Below, piece by piece: positions 17,060 to 26,487 of a stretch of 64,000 bases of DNA; positions within the stretch are counted from its first letter, which is position 1; each line of letters opens with the position of its first letter. A program made the translations under genes and the position numbers. The stretch spans positions 49,079-113,078 of the forward strand of contig CAIXGS010000054.1 in the NCBI GenBank assembly GCA_903919125.1, given 5' to 3'. A model generated the notes under the pieces. It worked only from the letters and a program-made list of their open reading frames with translations. It searched no databases and was not told the DNA's origin. Origin of the DNA: an uncultured Spartobacteria bacterium. Lineage in GTDB: Bacteria > Verrucomicrobiota > Verrucomicrobiia > Chthoniobacterales > Chthoniobacteraceae.

Positions 17060-18328
17060 TCAGAGTACGTCCTGCAACCGCCACCACGCCGATTCCACCC
17101 AAAAGAACTGGGAGTAATAGAGCTTTTCGTAATCATAATGAGCGATAACGCGCTCCACCGCTTCAGCGCGACTTTTTAGAATAGAGACTTCGGGAGCCAG
17201 CGTGACCACCCAAGCGGCCGCCGTGGGCTCCCTGACAAACTCGGTCTCTTTGCCTCGGCGCGGAGCAACTTTGAGAAATCCTTTTAACTGAAGAAGGGCG
17301 AGTTCCTGAGCTTCCTTCTCAGTTTGTTGCGGTTTCCAGTCCTGATTCATCACCCGCCAGTCCATCTCGAAATGGCTGGCATCAGCGTTGTCGAACCTTT
17401 CCGCCATCGGCAAACTTTTCAACGCTAGATCAGCACTGGCCTGGAGCCCCCTAGCAAAAGCATCTCTAATCTCCGGCGTCCTTTCCATCTCCCAAAGCGC
17501 ACGCAGCGCCCCGACACAAGTACAAGACGTCCAAGTGTGGTACTTTGCGTACTCGAAAACCATGCCAGTCTCGCAAACCTCCAACCGTGAACGGCCCTCC
17601 TTTCCGCCGCGTTCCCAAAGAGCGTTTTGATAAAGCGCCTCCCACTTTGCCTCGCCTGTAATTACAAACAATGCCTTACATACAAACAACATCCGAGGCA
17701 CACTATCGAAAGAGTATCCCAAGAATGAGCCTCGTTTTCCGAACGGCGCCTCAGCCGGCATTGCCCAATTTAACCGCACAATTTCCTCCGCCGTCTCCAC
17801 AAGTTGCCCAACAACCCGTCGACGCTCCGCCTCAGTAGCCAGGCCAGAATCAAGAAACCGCCACAGACCCAAAAACCAAGGCAATGTCTGATCGTTAGAC
17901 CCCATCGGATAATGAGAACGTCCATCCGTACTTACCCCGCGCGCGACGAAGCCCTTCACCTCGCTAAGGGAATTCAAAAGAAGCAACCCCTCCATTAACT
18001 TTCGCGCCTTGGCAGCGTCCTCGGGGGCACGCGTGTGACGCCAACGACTCACGGCGGCATCCATGTAAAGCCCATTGAACATTGCGCCGTTCTCGATGGG
18101 CGACCACCAACCTAGTGCATTGGGCTTTCCCAACCGGCACTCCTCTGGCGTCGGCAGGCTGACCGAGCCGTCCATGGCAGTGAAATCGATCATGATACCG
18201 CTGCCATCAATAAAACGCCGCCAAATTTCCCTATGCGCCCGTTCGGCAGCGCTCGCAGGCGCTGCGGCGCGCAGGCGGTTGAACCCAGAGGAGAGAAGGG
18301 TCAGGGCAAGAAACGTACGGCGATTCAT
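17060..18328 (-). CDS. Exported hypothetical protein, likely helical toroid fold
   Basis: A 422-residue protein with a Tat-like leader (MNRRTFLALTLLSSGF). The body is mostly alpha-helical with aromatic and tryptophan-rich segments (NALGWWSPIENGAMFNGLY, NDQTLPWFLGLWRF, EYAKYHTWTSCTCVGALRAL), resembling alpha/alpha-toroid carbohydrate-active proteins. I cannot place it in a named family or identify catalytic acids. It is convergent with the haem protein and divergent from the glycosyltransferase, so it is probably transcribed alone. Confidence 0.75.
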   Translation of the reverse strand: MNRRTFLALTLLSSGFNRLRAAAPASAAERAHREIWRRFIDGSGIMIDFTAMDGSVSLPTPEECRLGKPNALGWWSPIENGAMFNGLYMDAAVSRWRHTRAPEDAAKARKLMEGLLLLNSLSEVKGFVARGVSTDGRSHYPMGSNDQTLPWFLGLWRFLDSGLATEAERRRVVGQLVETAEEIVRLNWAMPAEAPFGKRGSFLGYSFDSVPRMLFVCKALFVITGEAKWEALYQNALWERGGKEGRSRLEVCETGMVFEYAKYHTWTSCTCVGALRALWEMERTPEIRDAFARGLQASADLALKSLPMAERFDNADASHFEMDWRVMNQDWKPQQTEKEAQELALLQLKGFLKVAPRRGKETEFVREPTAAAWVVTLAPEVSILKSRAEAVERVIAHYDYEKLYYSQFFWVESAWWRLQDVL

Positions 18329-18592
18329 AAATTTGATTCACGGCAAAAATAGTCTGGGGCGATGAGCTGACGCAAGGCGCTCTGGGCCCGCATTGCACGG
18401 GGAGCACGCCAAATCATTTGAAGAATTAGTGTTAACTGCGGCTTCTGCGAGGGGCTGCCCCGATCTAATTTTGAGGAGGCGGCTCAAGGGGGAGGCGCAG
18501 CTTCAGCCTGTGAGTCGTTTCTTAAGCCTAGCTTGGACAAAACCAGAGGGCACCGCTCCAAAAGGCACACAAAAAAGGGAAGTCGGCAACCA

Positions 18593-19648
18593 ATGAACGT
18601 CGCAATTGCTTCATTATTCTTACCGAGCAGATGTAAAACCAGCCTTGGATATCAGGTGCATTACTTTGCAAATAAGCTGGTGGAAAGGGGGCATTCCGTG
18701 ACTGTTTTTTCCCGGAACGGGAGCGAAGAAGATGCTTTTTATTCGTTGCGGGCCGTCCATACGCCGAGAAACCTCGAGGAGTTCGGCTTTTCGTGGGACC
18801 TAAGAAAGGTGGATTTTAGCGGCTTCGATGTGCTCCACGCGCACGGCAACGACTGGTTTCTTTGGGGACGCGAGCGACCTAGGCATATCCACACTTTTCA
18901 TGGGTCCTACTTCGCAGAGTTTCTGCACGAACCCCGAACCAAGGAAAAGCTGAGGCTGCTAGCTTTAGCGGCGTGCCAAACGGCCTCGGGCGCGCTGTAC
19001 GACAACGCAATTGCAGTTTCAGAAAGCACTCGGAGCTTTCTGCCAGGCATAAGTCGAGTGATTTATAATGGACTGGATCTAAAGGTATTTACACCAGGTA
19101 ATAAAAAATCAAATGTGCCGGTGATTCTATTTGTGGGGATGCTTTGGGGAAGAAAAAGAGGCGACCTTCTGGTGCGCATCTTTAGAGAAGAAATTCTCCC
19201 CAAAATGCCCGATGCAAAATTGTGGATGGTGTGTGACGAAAAAGTGGAAGGGCAAGGGGTGCTATGGTTCGGACGGGTTTGTTTGCAGCTCCTCGCGCAG
19301 CTTTATCGAAAGGCTTGGGTGTTATGTTCGCCCGGATCGAATCCGAGTATCGGACTCTCGACCATTGAAGCGATGGCATCTGGAACGACCGTTGTAGCCA
19401 CCGCAAATCAGGGTTCGAGCGAGGCAACCCTCTCCGGGCACTATGGCTTGCTCGCAAAAAAAGAGGAGCTCGGGCACACACTGCTGGCGGTGCTCCAAGA
19501 CAGGCCCCTACGGGAACGCTTTGAACTCTTAGGGATCGAGCGAGCAAGCTCCTTCAGTTGGGAATCCGTCTGCGCACAATACGAAGCGGTATACCGCGGC
19601 GATACACAATCATGCGGAATTCCAGCAGCAAGCACCCTTAAGAGATGA
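18593..19648 (+). CDS. Glycosyltransferase family 4 protein
   Basis: A 351-residue GT-B glycosyltransferase. The ATG at 18,593 gives MNVAIASLFLP, the usual first beta-strand; a purine-rich AAAAAAGGGAAG lies upstream. The acceptor domain has GYQVHYFANKLVERGHSV and HTFHGSYFAEFL. The donor domain has VILFVGMLWGRKRGDLL and the GT4 motif PSIGLSTIEAMASGTTVVAT, which binds the nucleotide sugar. It likely adds a sugar to a surface polysaccharide or lipid. It stands alone, with no other glycan genes beside it. Confidence 0.88.
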   Translation: MNVAIASLFLPSRCKTSLGYQVHYFANKLVERGHSVTVFSRNGSEEDAFYSLRAVHTPRNLEEFGFSWDLRKVDFSGFDVLHAHGNDWFLWGRERPRHIHTFHGSYFAEFLHEPRTKEKLRLLALAACQTASGALYDNAIAVSESTRSFLPGISRVIYNGLDLKVFTPGNKKSNVPVILFVGMLWGRKRGDLLVRIFREEILPKMPDAKLWMVCDEKVEGQGVLWFGRVCLQLLAQLYRKAWVLCSPGSNPSIGLSTIEAMASGTTVVATANQGSSEATLSGHYGLLAKKEELGHTLLAVLQDRPLRERFELLGIERASSFSWESVCAQYEAVYRGDTQSCGIPAASTLKR

Positions 19649-19999
19649 CAACCGACTTCTGGGACCCCGTACAAAGGACCAGGAGAATCAGCGGCAGACC
19701 CTCTCTGGGAAATCCCTCAGGGGCGATGAGGCTTTACTGAGCAATGTCACTTTCAGAAAGAGCGTTTAGAAAAACCAAGTAGCGCTCTAGAACTTCAAAA
19801 ATGCATCCAACCATCGGCCGATGACCTTCGAGCAGCATGAGATCACTTGGGGCCTCAAACGCTGGCAATTGGAAACAAATTCAATAGGCGTCTTACAAAC
19901 GCCACCTGCCAAGACCGCCGCAAGACCGCCGCAAGACCACCGAGCCAAACCACCCAGCGGTCCCAAAGCCCCCCTCACAAAATCCGAATTTTATGAAGG
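19649..19999. other. 351-base intergenic region with short tandem repeat
   Basis: The gap lies between the convergent glycosyltransferase and HtrA genes. I see no supported gene; a 75-codon frame across 19,821-20,048 is proline-rich and overlaps the HtrA end, so I discard it. An 11-base unit (CAAGACCGCCG) occurs three times in tandem at 19,910-19,942, the third with one change. A weak hairpin with arms AGAGCG and CGCTCT lies near 19,758-19,788. Confidence 0.5.
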
Positions 20000-21679
20000 C
20001 TACGGCTTGCTCTCCAACATGACCAGCCGACTGCCGCCACGGGTATAAACACGAAGCAAAACCTGTTTCTCCTTTTTGAGTTCCTCGCTCAATTTGACCG
20101 CTTCATCGGCGCTGGCTATGGGTTTTCTCTTAACCTCTTGAATCACATCCCCTGGGCGGATCCCAGCGGCCGCAGCGATCGAGTCTGGCTCCACAGCCGT
20201 CACCAAGGCGCCCTTGATAGAGGGCGGCACCTTGAACTCCTGGCGGTTCGCGTCTTCAAGATCGGCTACCGTCACGCCGTCAAGAACGTCGGGATCTACT
20301 TCCTTGGCGACTACTGGAGCATCTTTTTTCTCCGCTTTCTCTCCCAACTGCACGGTGACATCCATGTTCTTGCGCTCACGAATGACTTGGAGAGTCACCT
20401 TAGTTCCCGGCAACATCGAGGCGACCGTAAGACGCAAATCCTGCATTCCATCGATCTTCTTCCCGTTAACCGCGGTCACAACGTCGTATTCCCGTAATCC
20501 AGCCTTCTGGGCCGGGCTGTTGGGCTGCACCTCCGTAATCGCCGCGCCAGTTCCCGCCTCTACGCTCAACTCCTTTTGTAGCCCTTCATCGACGTCCTGA
20601 AGCCCAATCCCAAGAAATCCGCGTAACACTCGGCCATGCTTGATCAGGCTCTCCATGACGGATCTCGCCATGTTAGACGGAACCGAAAATCCAATCCCCT
20701 GATTCCCACCGGAGCGACTAAAAATAGCGGTGTTGAGCCCCACTAAGCGCCCCAAGTAGTCCACCAACGCCCCGCCTGAGTTGCCCATGTTAATGGCAGC
20801 GTCTGTCTGGATAAAATTCCCGAGGTCAGCCAATTGCGACATTTGAGAATTACGACCTACAGCGCTCACCACCCCCATGGTCGCAGAACGGGTCAGGCCG
20901 AAAGGACTACCCACAGCAATCACGATATCGCCTGCACGGAGTTGATCGCTGTTCGAAAAAGTAATCGGGGTGAGGTTGGTGGCATCGATCTTGAGCACGG
21001 CAACGTCTGTGCGCACATCACCGCCAACCTTGCGGGCGATGTAGGTTTTACCAGCTTTGCCCAAGCTCACTTCAATCTTATCAGCCCCTTCAAGCACGTG
21101 GTTATTGGTGAGGATGTAACCATCGGCGCTCACAATCACTCCCGACCCCAGTCCCAAGGGGGTGCTTTGCTCGCGCTTGCGGCCGCGGAATTTTCCGCCG
21201 TCCCTGCCGTCCTTGCCGCTCTCTCCATCCCGCCCGCCGTCCTTCCCAGCCTCACTTTGCTGTTCGGTTTCACCGCGCTCCTGTCGCTCTTGCCCGCCCT
21301 GGCCACGTCGTTTTTGGGGCGGTGTATTCGGATTTTGAGGGCGACCAGAAGGATTTTCCTCCTCTGGGATACCAAAAAACTTACGAAACATCGGGTCATC
21401 GAACAGCGGATGTCCGGAGAGGGCGTTAGGACCCTCGCCCCGTTTTGTAGTTTGGGAGGTATTGATTGTTACGACGCTCGGGGAGACTTTCTCCACGATT
21501 GGCGCGTAGGTAGGGGTCCCAGAGGGAAGGGGCGTGCCATCGAACTTCAATTCAGGAACCGCCTGCCCCTCTGGATCTGCCGCTTGAAGCGTAAACGTAG
21601 AGGATCCTAATAAAAGCACAGCGGCGCCGACGGCCAAAAACCGTAACGCGCGCCTTATTTGAATGTTGGGAGCAACCAT
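20000..21679 (-). CDS. HtrA/DegP-family serine protease with two PDZ domains
   Basis: A 559-residue periplasmic protease for misfolded envelope proteins. The start is the ATG preceded by GGAGGGCGAA, a good ribosome site; upstream ATGs lack one. A signal or anchor helix (FLAVGAAVLLLGSS) follows. The catalytic triad is His in TNNHVLEG, Asp in TDVAVLKI and Ser in MGNSGGALV. Two PDZ domains follow (GFLGIGLQDVD and, near the end, IKGALVTAVEPDS). Before the His, a low-complexity stretch rich in Gly, Arg, Asp, Glu and Gln of about 65 residues is inserted, longer and more charged than in DegP. Either DegP- or MucD-like naming would fit. Confidence 0.93.
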   Translation of the reverse strand: MVAPNIQIRRALRFLAVGAAVLLLGSSTFTLQAADPEGQAVPELKFDGTPLPSGTPTYAPIVEKVSPSVVTINTSQTTKRGEGPNALSGHPLFDDPMFRKFFGIPEEENPSGRPQNPNTPPQKRRGQGGQERQERGETEQQSEAGKDGGRDGESGKDGRDGGKFRGRKREQSTPLGLGSGVIVSADGYILTNNHVLEGADKIEVSLGKAGKTYIARKVGGDVRTDVAVLKIDATNLTPITFSNSDQLRAGDIVIAVGSPFGLTRSATMGVVSAVGRNSQMSQLADLGNFIQTDAAINMGNSGGALVDYLGRLVGLNTAIFSRSGGNQGIGFSVPSNMARSVMESLIKHGRVLRGFLGIGLQDVDEGLQKELSVEAGTGAAITEVQPNSPAQKAGLREYDVVTAVNGKKIDGMQDLRLTVASMLPGTKVTLQVIRERKNMDVTVQLGEKAEKKDAPVVAKEVDPDVLDGVTVADLEDANRQEFKVPPSIKGALVTAVEPDSIAAAAGIRPGDVIQEVKRKPIASADEAVKLSEELKKEKQVLLRVYTRGGSRLVMLESKP

Positions 21680-22030
21680 TTCGCCCTCCATGTGAATTTT
21701 AACGTTAAGTTGATCCGAAGACCTTACACGATCCAAACAAAAGTGAAGAGGGTGGAGGGAAGATGTGGAGGTGCGGCGCAGATTCATGGGTTTCATAAAC
21801 AGTTTCTGGGAAGTCTGACAACAAATCGGGCAGAAGCGTTCAAATCAAAGCCGACGACTCTCTGCGCTAAAGGAACTTTTAAGACTAAAGAACATTGAAA
21901 ATGAGCGCACTACAAGTAGTGCCTTCTAAACTGATAAAACTGTCTAATTGCACGGATGGGTTCAACTGATGGGGTCTTGCACGATTTCAATTCGCTGCCT
22001 TAGGAAAAACCCAACGCGTCACACTCTTGG
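21680..22030. other. 351-base upstream region of the HtrA gene
   Basis: No supported gene. The region should hold the HtrA promoter on the minus strand. A short hairpin (GCACTA-CAAG-TAGTGC, 21,907-21,922) lies 85 bases beyond the end of the mutarotase gene; it lacks a T-tract and I do not call it a terminator. Confidence 0.45.
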
Positions 22031-22948
22031 CTACGTATGAATCAGTCCCAAAGTTTGGGAAAAATAACGCACCGCAAAAATATGCGTGGCTGAAGGAATT
22101 AGCTGCACTGCGTTTTGAGCGGCATTGACCTGTTCCACACAGACAAAACGCTGCCAATCAGCATCGTCCAAATCCGCTAGGGCCGCAGCTTTAGCAATCC
22201 ACGGATTCCACACCACGCTGCTGAGGGAACCCTGTTTTTCAAAAATAATCTCTCGACCCGCCGCAGGATCTTCCAACACACAAGTCGCAGCTGTATCTAA
22301 ATAGAGTCGGTCGGTTTCGGCGGCGAATGTCACAGCAGATGCAGAGTCGATCTTTCGCTGCAAGTGGTCGGATTTATCTATGTAAGAGGCGCCTTGCAGC
22401 CCCGAAACCCTAGCCTGCCCAACATCCTCAACCGGAAAGTAAGGGTGCAACGCCTGCTCAAAAGAAAAAGCCTCATGTCCCGTGTTCTCCACAGTCCAAC
22501 GAATTTCCAACGCGGCACCCAAAGTGAACTCCAACTTCAAGCGGAATGCATACGGCCAAACTGACTGAGTTTCGGCATCGGAAACAAAGGAAAAACAGAC
22601 TTTCGCTGCGCCCACATCAGGGACTTCGATGGAATCAATCGTCCATGGGCGGGTGCGAACCAATCCATGCATGGGAGCCTCCGGATGGCCTTCGCGTGGA
22701 CCGAACCAAGGAAAAATAACGGGGATACCGCCGCGGACCGCCTTACCGGGAGCAAAGTGAGATTTCCTGCTCACAAACAGAAGAGGCGCCTGATCTTTCG
22801 GCGTGAACTCGATAAGATGGGCGCCCTGAATGGCGAACTTCGCGGAACCAAAATTACCTTTCAAAAGAATCAGCGGAAGTCCTTCTTCAGAACTAATTGT
22901 CGTGATTTTCGGTAGCGATTGCCAATGCGAGTAGTCTGCTTGAATCAT
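22031..22948 (-). CDS. D-hexose-6-phosphate mutarotase
   Basis: A 305-residue aldose-1-epimerase-superfamily protein that interconverts alpha and beta hexose 6-phosphates in the cytoplasm. Family motifs: GKAVRGGIPVIFPWFGPR, PMHGLVRTRPW with the catalytic His region, ALHPYFPV with the second His, and a C-terminal FVCVEQVNA with the catalytic Glu. I start it at the ATG giving MIQADYSHW; five more residues are possible. It is divergent from the formylglycine-generating-enzyme-like gene across 144 bases. Confidence 0.9.
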   Translation of the reverse strand: MIQADYSHWQSLPKITTISSEEGLPLILLKGNFGSAKFAIQGAHLIEFTPKDQAPLLFVSRKSHFAPGKAVRGGIPVIFPWFGPREGHPEAPMHGLVRTRPWTIDSIEVPDVGAAKVCFSFVSDAETQSVWPYAFRLKLEFTLGAALEIRWTVENTGHEAFSFEQALHPYFPVEDVGQARVSGLQGASYIDKSDHLQRKIDSASAVTFAAETDRLYLDTAATCVLEDPAAGREIIFEKQGSLSSVVWNPWIAKAAALADLDDADWQRFVCVEQVNAAQNAVQLIPSATHIFAVRYFSQTLGLIHT

Positions 22949-23092
22949 AAAACTAGATACCAATAGGAAACACCAATGAGGATGTCATCTTTACGGAGAT
23001 AGATATCACCAGCACATCTCCAGCAAAGGTTGCCACTTGACGGAGTAGATCTCGAACCTTGTGCAGTTTAGTTGAGTCATTACAGTTCAAAA

Positions 23093-24136
23093 ATGAAGCC
23101 ATCCACCCGATCTGCACTAATTCTGGCAAGTTTCGCCATAACGGGAATTGGTTTGTCCATTCTTTGGGTGGCAAAAGAAGCGCGCCGTGTGGGCAACCAA
23201 GGTCAGACGCGGAGGGCATTACAGGGGCCTCTGGGTGTGGATATGGCTTGGATCCCCGCCGGTAAGTTCACAATGGGATCGAACGACGGCCAAGCCGACG
23301 AAAAACCCATCCATGATGTGAAAGTCAAAGGCTTTTGGATCGACCGCTATACCGTCACTAACGACCAGTTCGCTAAGTTCGTCGACGCTACCCATTATCA
23401 GACCACTGCCGAAAAAAAGCCCGAAGCGGCTCAATTTCCGGGTGTGCCAGAGGAAAAACTGGTACCCGGCTCTTTAGTCTTCACGCCGCCGCCCCGCGTG
23501 GAAACCCTCAATGACGCCACCCAATGGTGGGCGTATTTGCCGGGGGCAGACTGGCGTCATCCCGAAGGACCGGGTTCCGATTTAAAGGGCAGAGGAACAC
23601 ATCCTGTAGTACATGTCTCTTGGTTTGATGCAGTTGCCTATAGTGAATGGGCAGGAAAGCGACTTCCCACAGAAGCGGAGTGGGAGTACGCAGCTCGGGG
23701 CGGTCTGGAGCAAAACCCTTACCCTTGGGGCAGGGAACGGTTTCCAAAGGGAATATGGATGATGAACATCTGGCAGGGGCAGTTTCCGACGGAGAACCTC
23801 GGGCAGGACGGATTTAAAGGGACCGCACCGGTGGGATCGTTTCCGCCCAACGGTTACGGGTTGTGCGATATGGCGGGAAATGTGTGGGAATGGTGCTCTG
23901 ACTGGTACCGCCCCGACTACTATCAAAAGAGTCCCCACGACAATCCTCAGGGGCCCCAGGACAGTTACGACCCGGAGGAACCTGGGATGCCCAAGCGCGT
24001 TGGGCGTGGCGGCTCATATCTCTGTAGTGATCTGTATTGCAAAGGGTACCGCCCTAGTGCTCGGCAAAAAACATCTCCAGACACGAGCTTATCCCACACT
24101 GGGTTTCGGTGCGCCAAAGACGCGCCCGCTCCGTAA
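23093..24136 (+). CDS. Formylglycine-generating enzyme-like protein (active cysteines kept)
   Basis: A 347-residue FGE-sulfatase-domain protein with an N-terminal membrane or signal helix (SALILASFAITGIGLSILWV). Domain landmarks: MAWIPAGKFTMGSND, FWIDRYTVTNDQFAKFV, HVSWFDAVAYSEWAGKRLP, TEAEWEYAARGG, and MAGNVWEWCSDWY. The segment GGSYLCSDLYCKGYRPSAR keeps both copper-binding cysteines (311 and 316) at the five-residue spacing of true FGE; most look-alike family members lack them. It may therefore convert a sulfatase cysteine to formylglycine, outside the cytoplasm if exported. No sulfatase is in the window. The start ATG at 23,093 is the one giving the shortest basic leader. Confidence 0.9.
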   Translation: MKPSTRSALILASFAITGIGLSILWVAKEARRVGNQGQTRRALQGPLGVDMAWIPAGKFTMGSNDGQADEKPIHDVKVKGFWIDRYTVTNDQFAKFVDATHYQTTAEKKPEAAQFPGVPEEKLVPGSLVFTPPPRVETLNDATQWWAYLPGADWRHPEGPGSDLKGRGTHPVVHVSWFDAVAYSEWAGKRLPTEAEWEYAARGGLEQNPYPWGRERFPKGIWMMNIWQGQFPTENLGQDGFKGTAPVGSFPPNGYGLCDMAGNVWEWCSDWYRPDYYQKSPHDNPQGPQDSYDPEEPGMPKRVGRGGSYLCSDLYCKGYRPSARQKTSPDTSLSHTGFRCAKDAPAP

Positions 24137-24157
24137 ACGGGCAATCGCTGATCACGT

Positions 24158-25054
24158 CTAACGCTTGGGTAGCGAGCAGTTCGCAAAACGTAAACCGCCC
24201 TCGAACCCCTCGCAGCGCCCCTGGATCTCCACAACCACGCCGCGTTGCACCCTAAGCGCCGGAACGTCACCGTTGACATGCGCCACCACGTAGAAAACGT
24301 TTTGCGCCGAACGTTCCTCGCGAACACGGAACTCGGGGGACTGGAACGCACAATCCACCAGCGAACCATCTGTGCCGCCGAACAAAACCAACACACCGTT
24401 GGATGGATCCTTCGCATCAGGGCGAACACCAGCGACACGTCCACGCAAGCTGAGCTTCACTCCTTTGTAAATTTTATCGGCCCGCTCCTTTGCCGACTGA
24501 TAAGCCATAGAAACCTCATCAGCAGTTACCTGCGCCCCCCCCGTGAGGCGCTGTGCAGGCGCACCCGCGTCCTGCAACCGTTGAATAGAATTCCGTACTT
24601 CGAGCGCCTCATCCAATTTTCCTCCGACCGTAAGAGCTTTTTTCATCTCGACCAATCGAGGCACAACATCCTGCACAATCTGGGTCACCATCTCGGTCTG
24701 TTTTGCTAGAAGTTCCAATTGAGCCTCGCGGAGCAGCCGAGGTTCCTCCAAAAGATGCCGCGAATCCAAAGGCAGCTCGACCTCCGCCCCCAACCGCCTT
24801 TCCTCGTTACGCACCAAGAGCGCGCTTTCCAAATCAGCGGCCTTCTGAAAAACAGTCCGCAATTCGAGCAACCTCTTCTCGTAACGATTTCCAATTTCAA
24901 CGCGCACTTCACGAATCCGACGCTCACAGCGCTCCACCTCGGCTTGAACGGCGTCAGAAGAAGTTGACTGCGCATGAAGACGTTGTGGTCCGCACACGGA
25001 GACAGCCGCTAGGAGCAAACCTAAAACTGCGCGATACATAAGGGAACCTGACAT
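24158..25054 (-). CDS. Secreted coiled-coil protein with C-terminal OB-fold-like domain
   Basis: A 298-residue protein with a signal peptide (RAVLGLLLAAVSVCG, cleavage near LHAQ). Residues about 35-170 are heptad-rich coiled coil (ERCERRIREVRVEIGNRYEK, LELLAKQTEMVTQIVQDVV). The last 120 residues look like a tRNA_anti-like OB fold: KLSLRGRVAGVRPD opens the barrel and VVEIQGRCEGFEGGL closes it. Function is unknown. Two start codons are possible (25,054 and 25,039); AAGGA precedes the first and AGG the second. It is convergent with the FGE-like gene and divergent from the rhamnose operon. Confidence 0.78.
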   Translation of the reverse strand: MSGSLMYRAVLGLLLAAVSVCGPQRLHAQSTSSDAVQAEVERCERRIREVRVEIGNRYEKRLLELRTVFQKAADLESALLVRNEERRLGAEVELPLDSRHLLEEPRLLREAQLELLAKQTEMVTQIVQDVVPRLVEMKKALTVGGKLDEALEVRNSIQRLQDAGAPAQRLTGGAQVTADEVSMAYQSAKERADKIYKGVKLSLRGRVAGVRPDAKDPSNGVLVLFGGTDGSLVDCAFQSPEFRVREERSAQNVFYVVAHVNGDVPALRVQRGVVVEIQGRCEGFEGGLRFANCSLPKR

Positions 25055-25102
25055 GGTCCTTATTTGCTCAAATTAAAAGCATTCCGCAAACTCGAAAAAT
25101 AT

Positions 25103-25121
25103 GATGCCGCAGCTGCGCATC
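25103..25121. promoter_or_regulatory. Inverted repeat upstream of the rhamnose operon
   Basis: GATGCCGCAG and CTGCGCATC form an almost complete dyad around CGCAGCTGCG, with one extra C in the left arm, 58 bases before the rhaA start. The position suits an operator for a sugar-responsive regulator. No regulator gene is part of the operon, so the partner is unknown. Confidence 0.3.
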
Positions 25122-25179
25122 TCAAAAAGATGCCAACAAATCTTGTGGTGCGCCCAAATCTCGAAAATAAGACTTAAGC

Positions 25180-26460
25180 ATGGCAGCATCGAGAAAAGTC
25201 ACCCACCCTTCAAAAGGAGAATTAGCATACCAGTTCGCCAAAAATCGTTACGCTGATTTTGGCGTGGACATCGACTTAGCGATGCAACGGCTTTCCGCTA
25301 TCCCGATTTCAATCCACTGCTGGCAGGGCGACGACGTTGGGGGCTTTGAAAACTCGGGCGAAACACTCGGAGGAGGAATCGCAGTGACTGGGAACTATCC
25401 AGGCAAAGCCCTAACCTCCAAACAGCTACGTAACGATTTGGAAAAAGCTTTATCCTTAATCCCGGGAAAGCATCGAGTAAACCTGCACGCCAATTACGGG
25501 GAATTTAGCGGCAAACGCGTTGACCGTGACGCCATTGAACCAGCACATTTTAAAGACTGGATTGATTGGGCGAAGTCTCACCAGCTTGGCTTGGATTTTA
25601 ACCCCACTTTCTTCTCTCACCCCAAAGCGGCGGACGGGTTCACACTCTCACACAAGCACAAAGGCACTCGGAAATTTTGGATAGAACACGGCAAGCGCTG
25701 CCGTGAAATTGGCGCAGCAATGGGAAAAGCCCTTGGCTCCACCACCATTACAAACTTCTGGATTCCAGACGGCTACAAAGACACGCCAGCAGACCGCGTG
25801 GGCCCTAGAGAGCGATTAGAGCAATCCTTGGACGAGATTTTCACGACAAAGCTCAAAAATAACCTCGATGCCGTAGAGCCAAAACTTTTTGGAATCGGTT
25901 CTGAAAGTTACGTCGTTGGCTCTTCTGAATTCTACCTCGGCTACGCTGTCTCGCGGCAAAAGGCCTTGTGCCTAGACGCTGGCCATTTTCACCCCACCGA
26001 ATCTGTTGCGGACAAAATTTCGAGCGTGCTGCAGTTCGTCCCAGAAGTGCTCCTGCACGTGAGCCGCGGCGTACGCTGGGACAGTGACCATGTGGTGACC
26101 CTCACAGACGATGTCATTGCGATTGCGAGAGAAGTCGTGGCGGGCGGTTTTCTCAAAAGAGTCCACATCGGACTGGACTATTTTGATGCGAGCATCAACC
26201 GCGTTGCCGCTTGGGTGATCGGCACGCGGGCGTTGCAACGCGCTCTTTTGAGCGCACTGCTCGAACCGACCGAGGCATTGCAACAGTGTGAATTAGACGG
26301 TGATTTTACCAGTCGCTTGGCACTTCAAGAAGAGCTCAAAGCACTCCCCTCGGGACTTGTATGGGAGGTTTTCTGTGCGCAGCAAAACGTGCCCACAGGC
26401 GCGGATTGGATTGCGGAAGTGCGCCAGTACGAGGCCGACGTTCTCTCCCTACGCGGCTAA
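25180..26460 (+). CDS. rhaA: L-rhamnose isomerase
   Basis: A 426-residue L-rhamnose isomerase converting L-rhamnose to L-rhamnulose. Family features are clear along the whole length: [17 protein letters not shown] near the N-terminus, [46 protein letters not shown], and the metal-binding [11 protein letters not shown] and [14 protein letters not shown]. Length matches the family. It is the first gene of the rhamnose operon and 27 bases precede the ABC ATPase gene. Confidence 0.96.
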   Translation: MAASRKVTHPSKGELAYQFAKNRYADFGVDIDLAMQRLSAIPISIHCWQGDDVGGFENSGETLGGGIAVTGNYPGKALTSKQLRNDLEKALSLIPGKHRVNLHANYGEFSGKRVDRDAIEPAHFKDWIDWAKSHQLGLDFNPTFFSHPKAADGFTLSHKHKGTRKFWIEHGKRCREIGAAMGKALGSTTITNFWIPDGYKDTPADRVGPRERLEQSLDEIFTTKLKNNLDAVEPKLFGIGSESYVVGSSEFYLGYAVSRQKALCLDAGHFHPTESVADKISSVLQFVPEVLLHVSRGVRWDSDHVVTLTDDVIAIAREVVAGGFLKRVHIGLDYFDASINRVAAWVIGTRALQRALLSALLEPTEALQQCELDGDFTSRLALQEELKALPSGLVWEVFCAQQNVPTGADWIAEVRQYEADVLSLRG

Positions 26461-26487
26461 CCCTAGCCCTCGCCAACCAGACTCGGC

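Noticed and set aside
20834..21610. 258-codon plus-strand frame opposite the HtrA gene
   Set aside because: The minus strand carries a complete protease with catalytic triad and PDZ domains; the antisense product has no family features.
21907..21922. GCACTA/TAGTGC hairpin as terminator of the mutarotase gene
   Set aside because: The stem is only six bases and no T-run follows on either strand.
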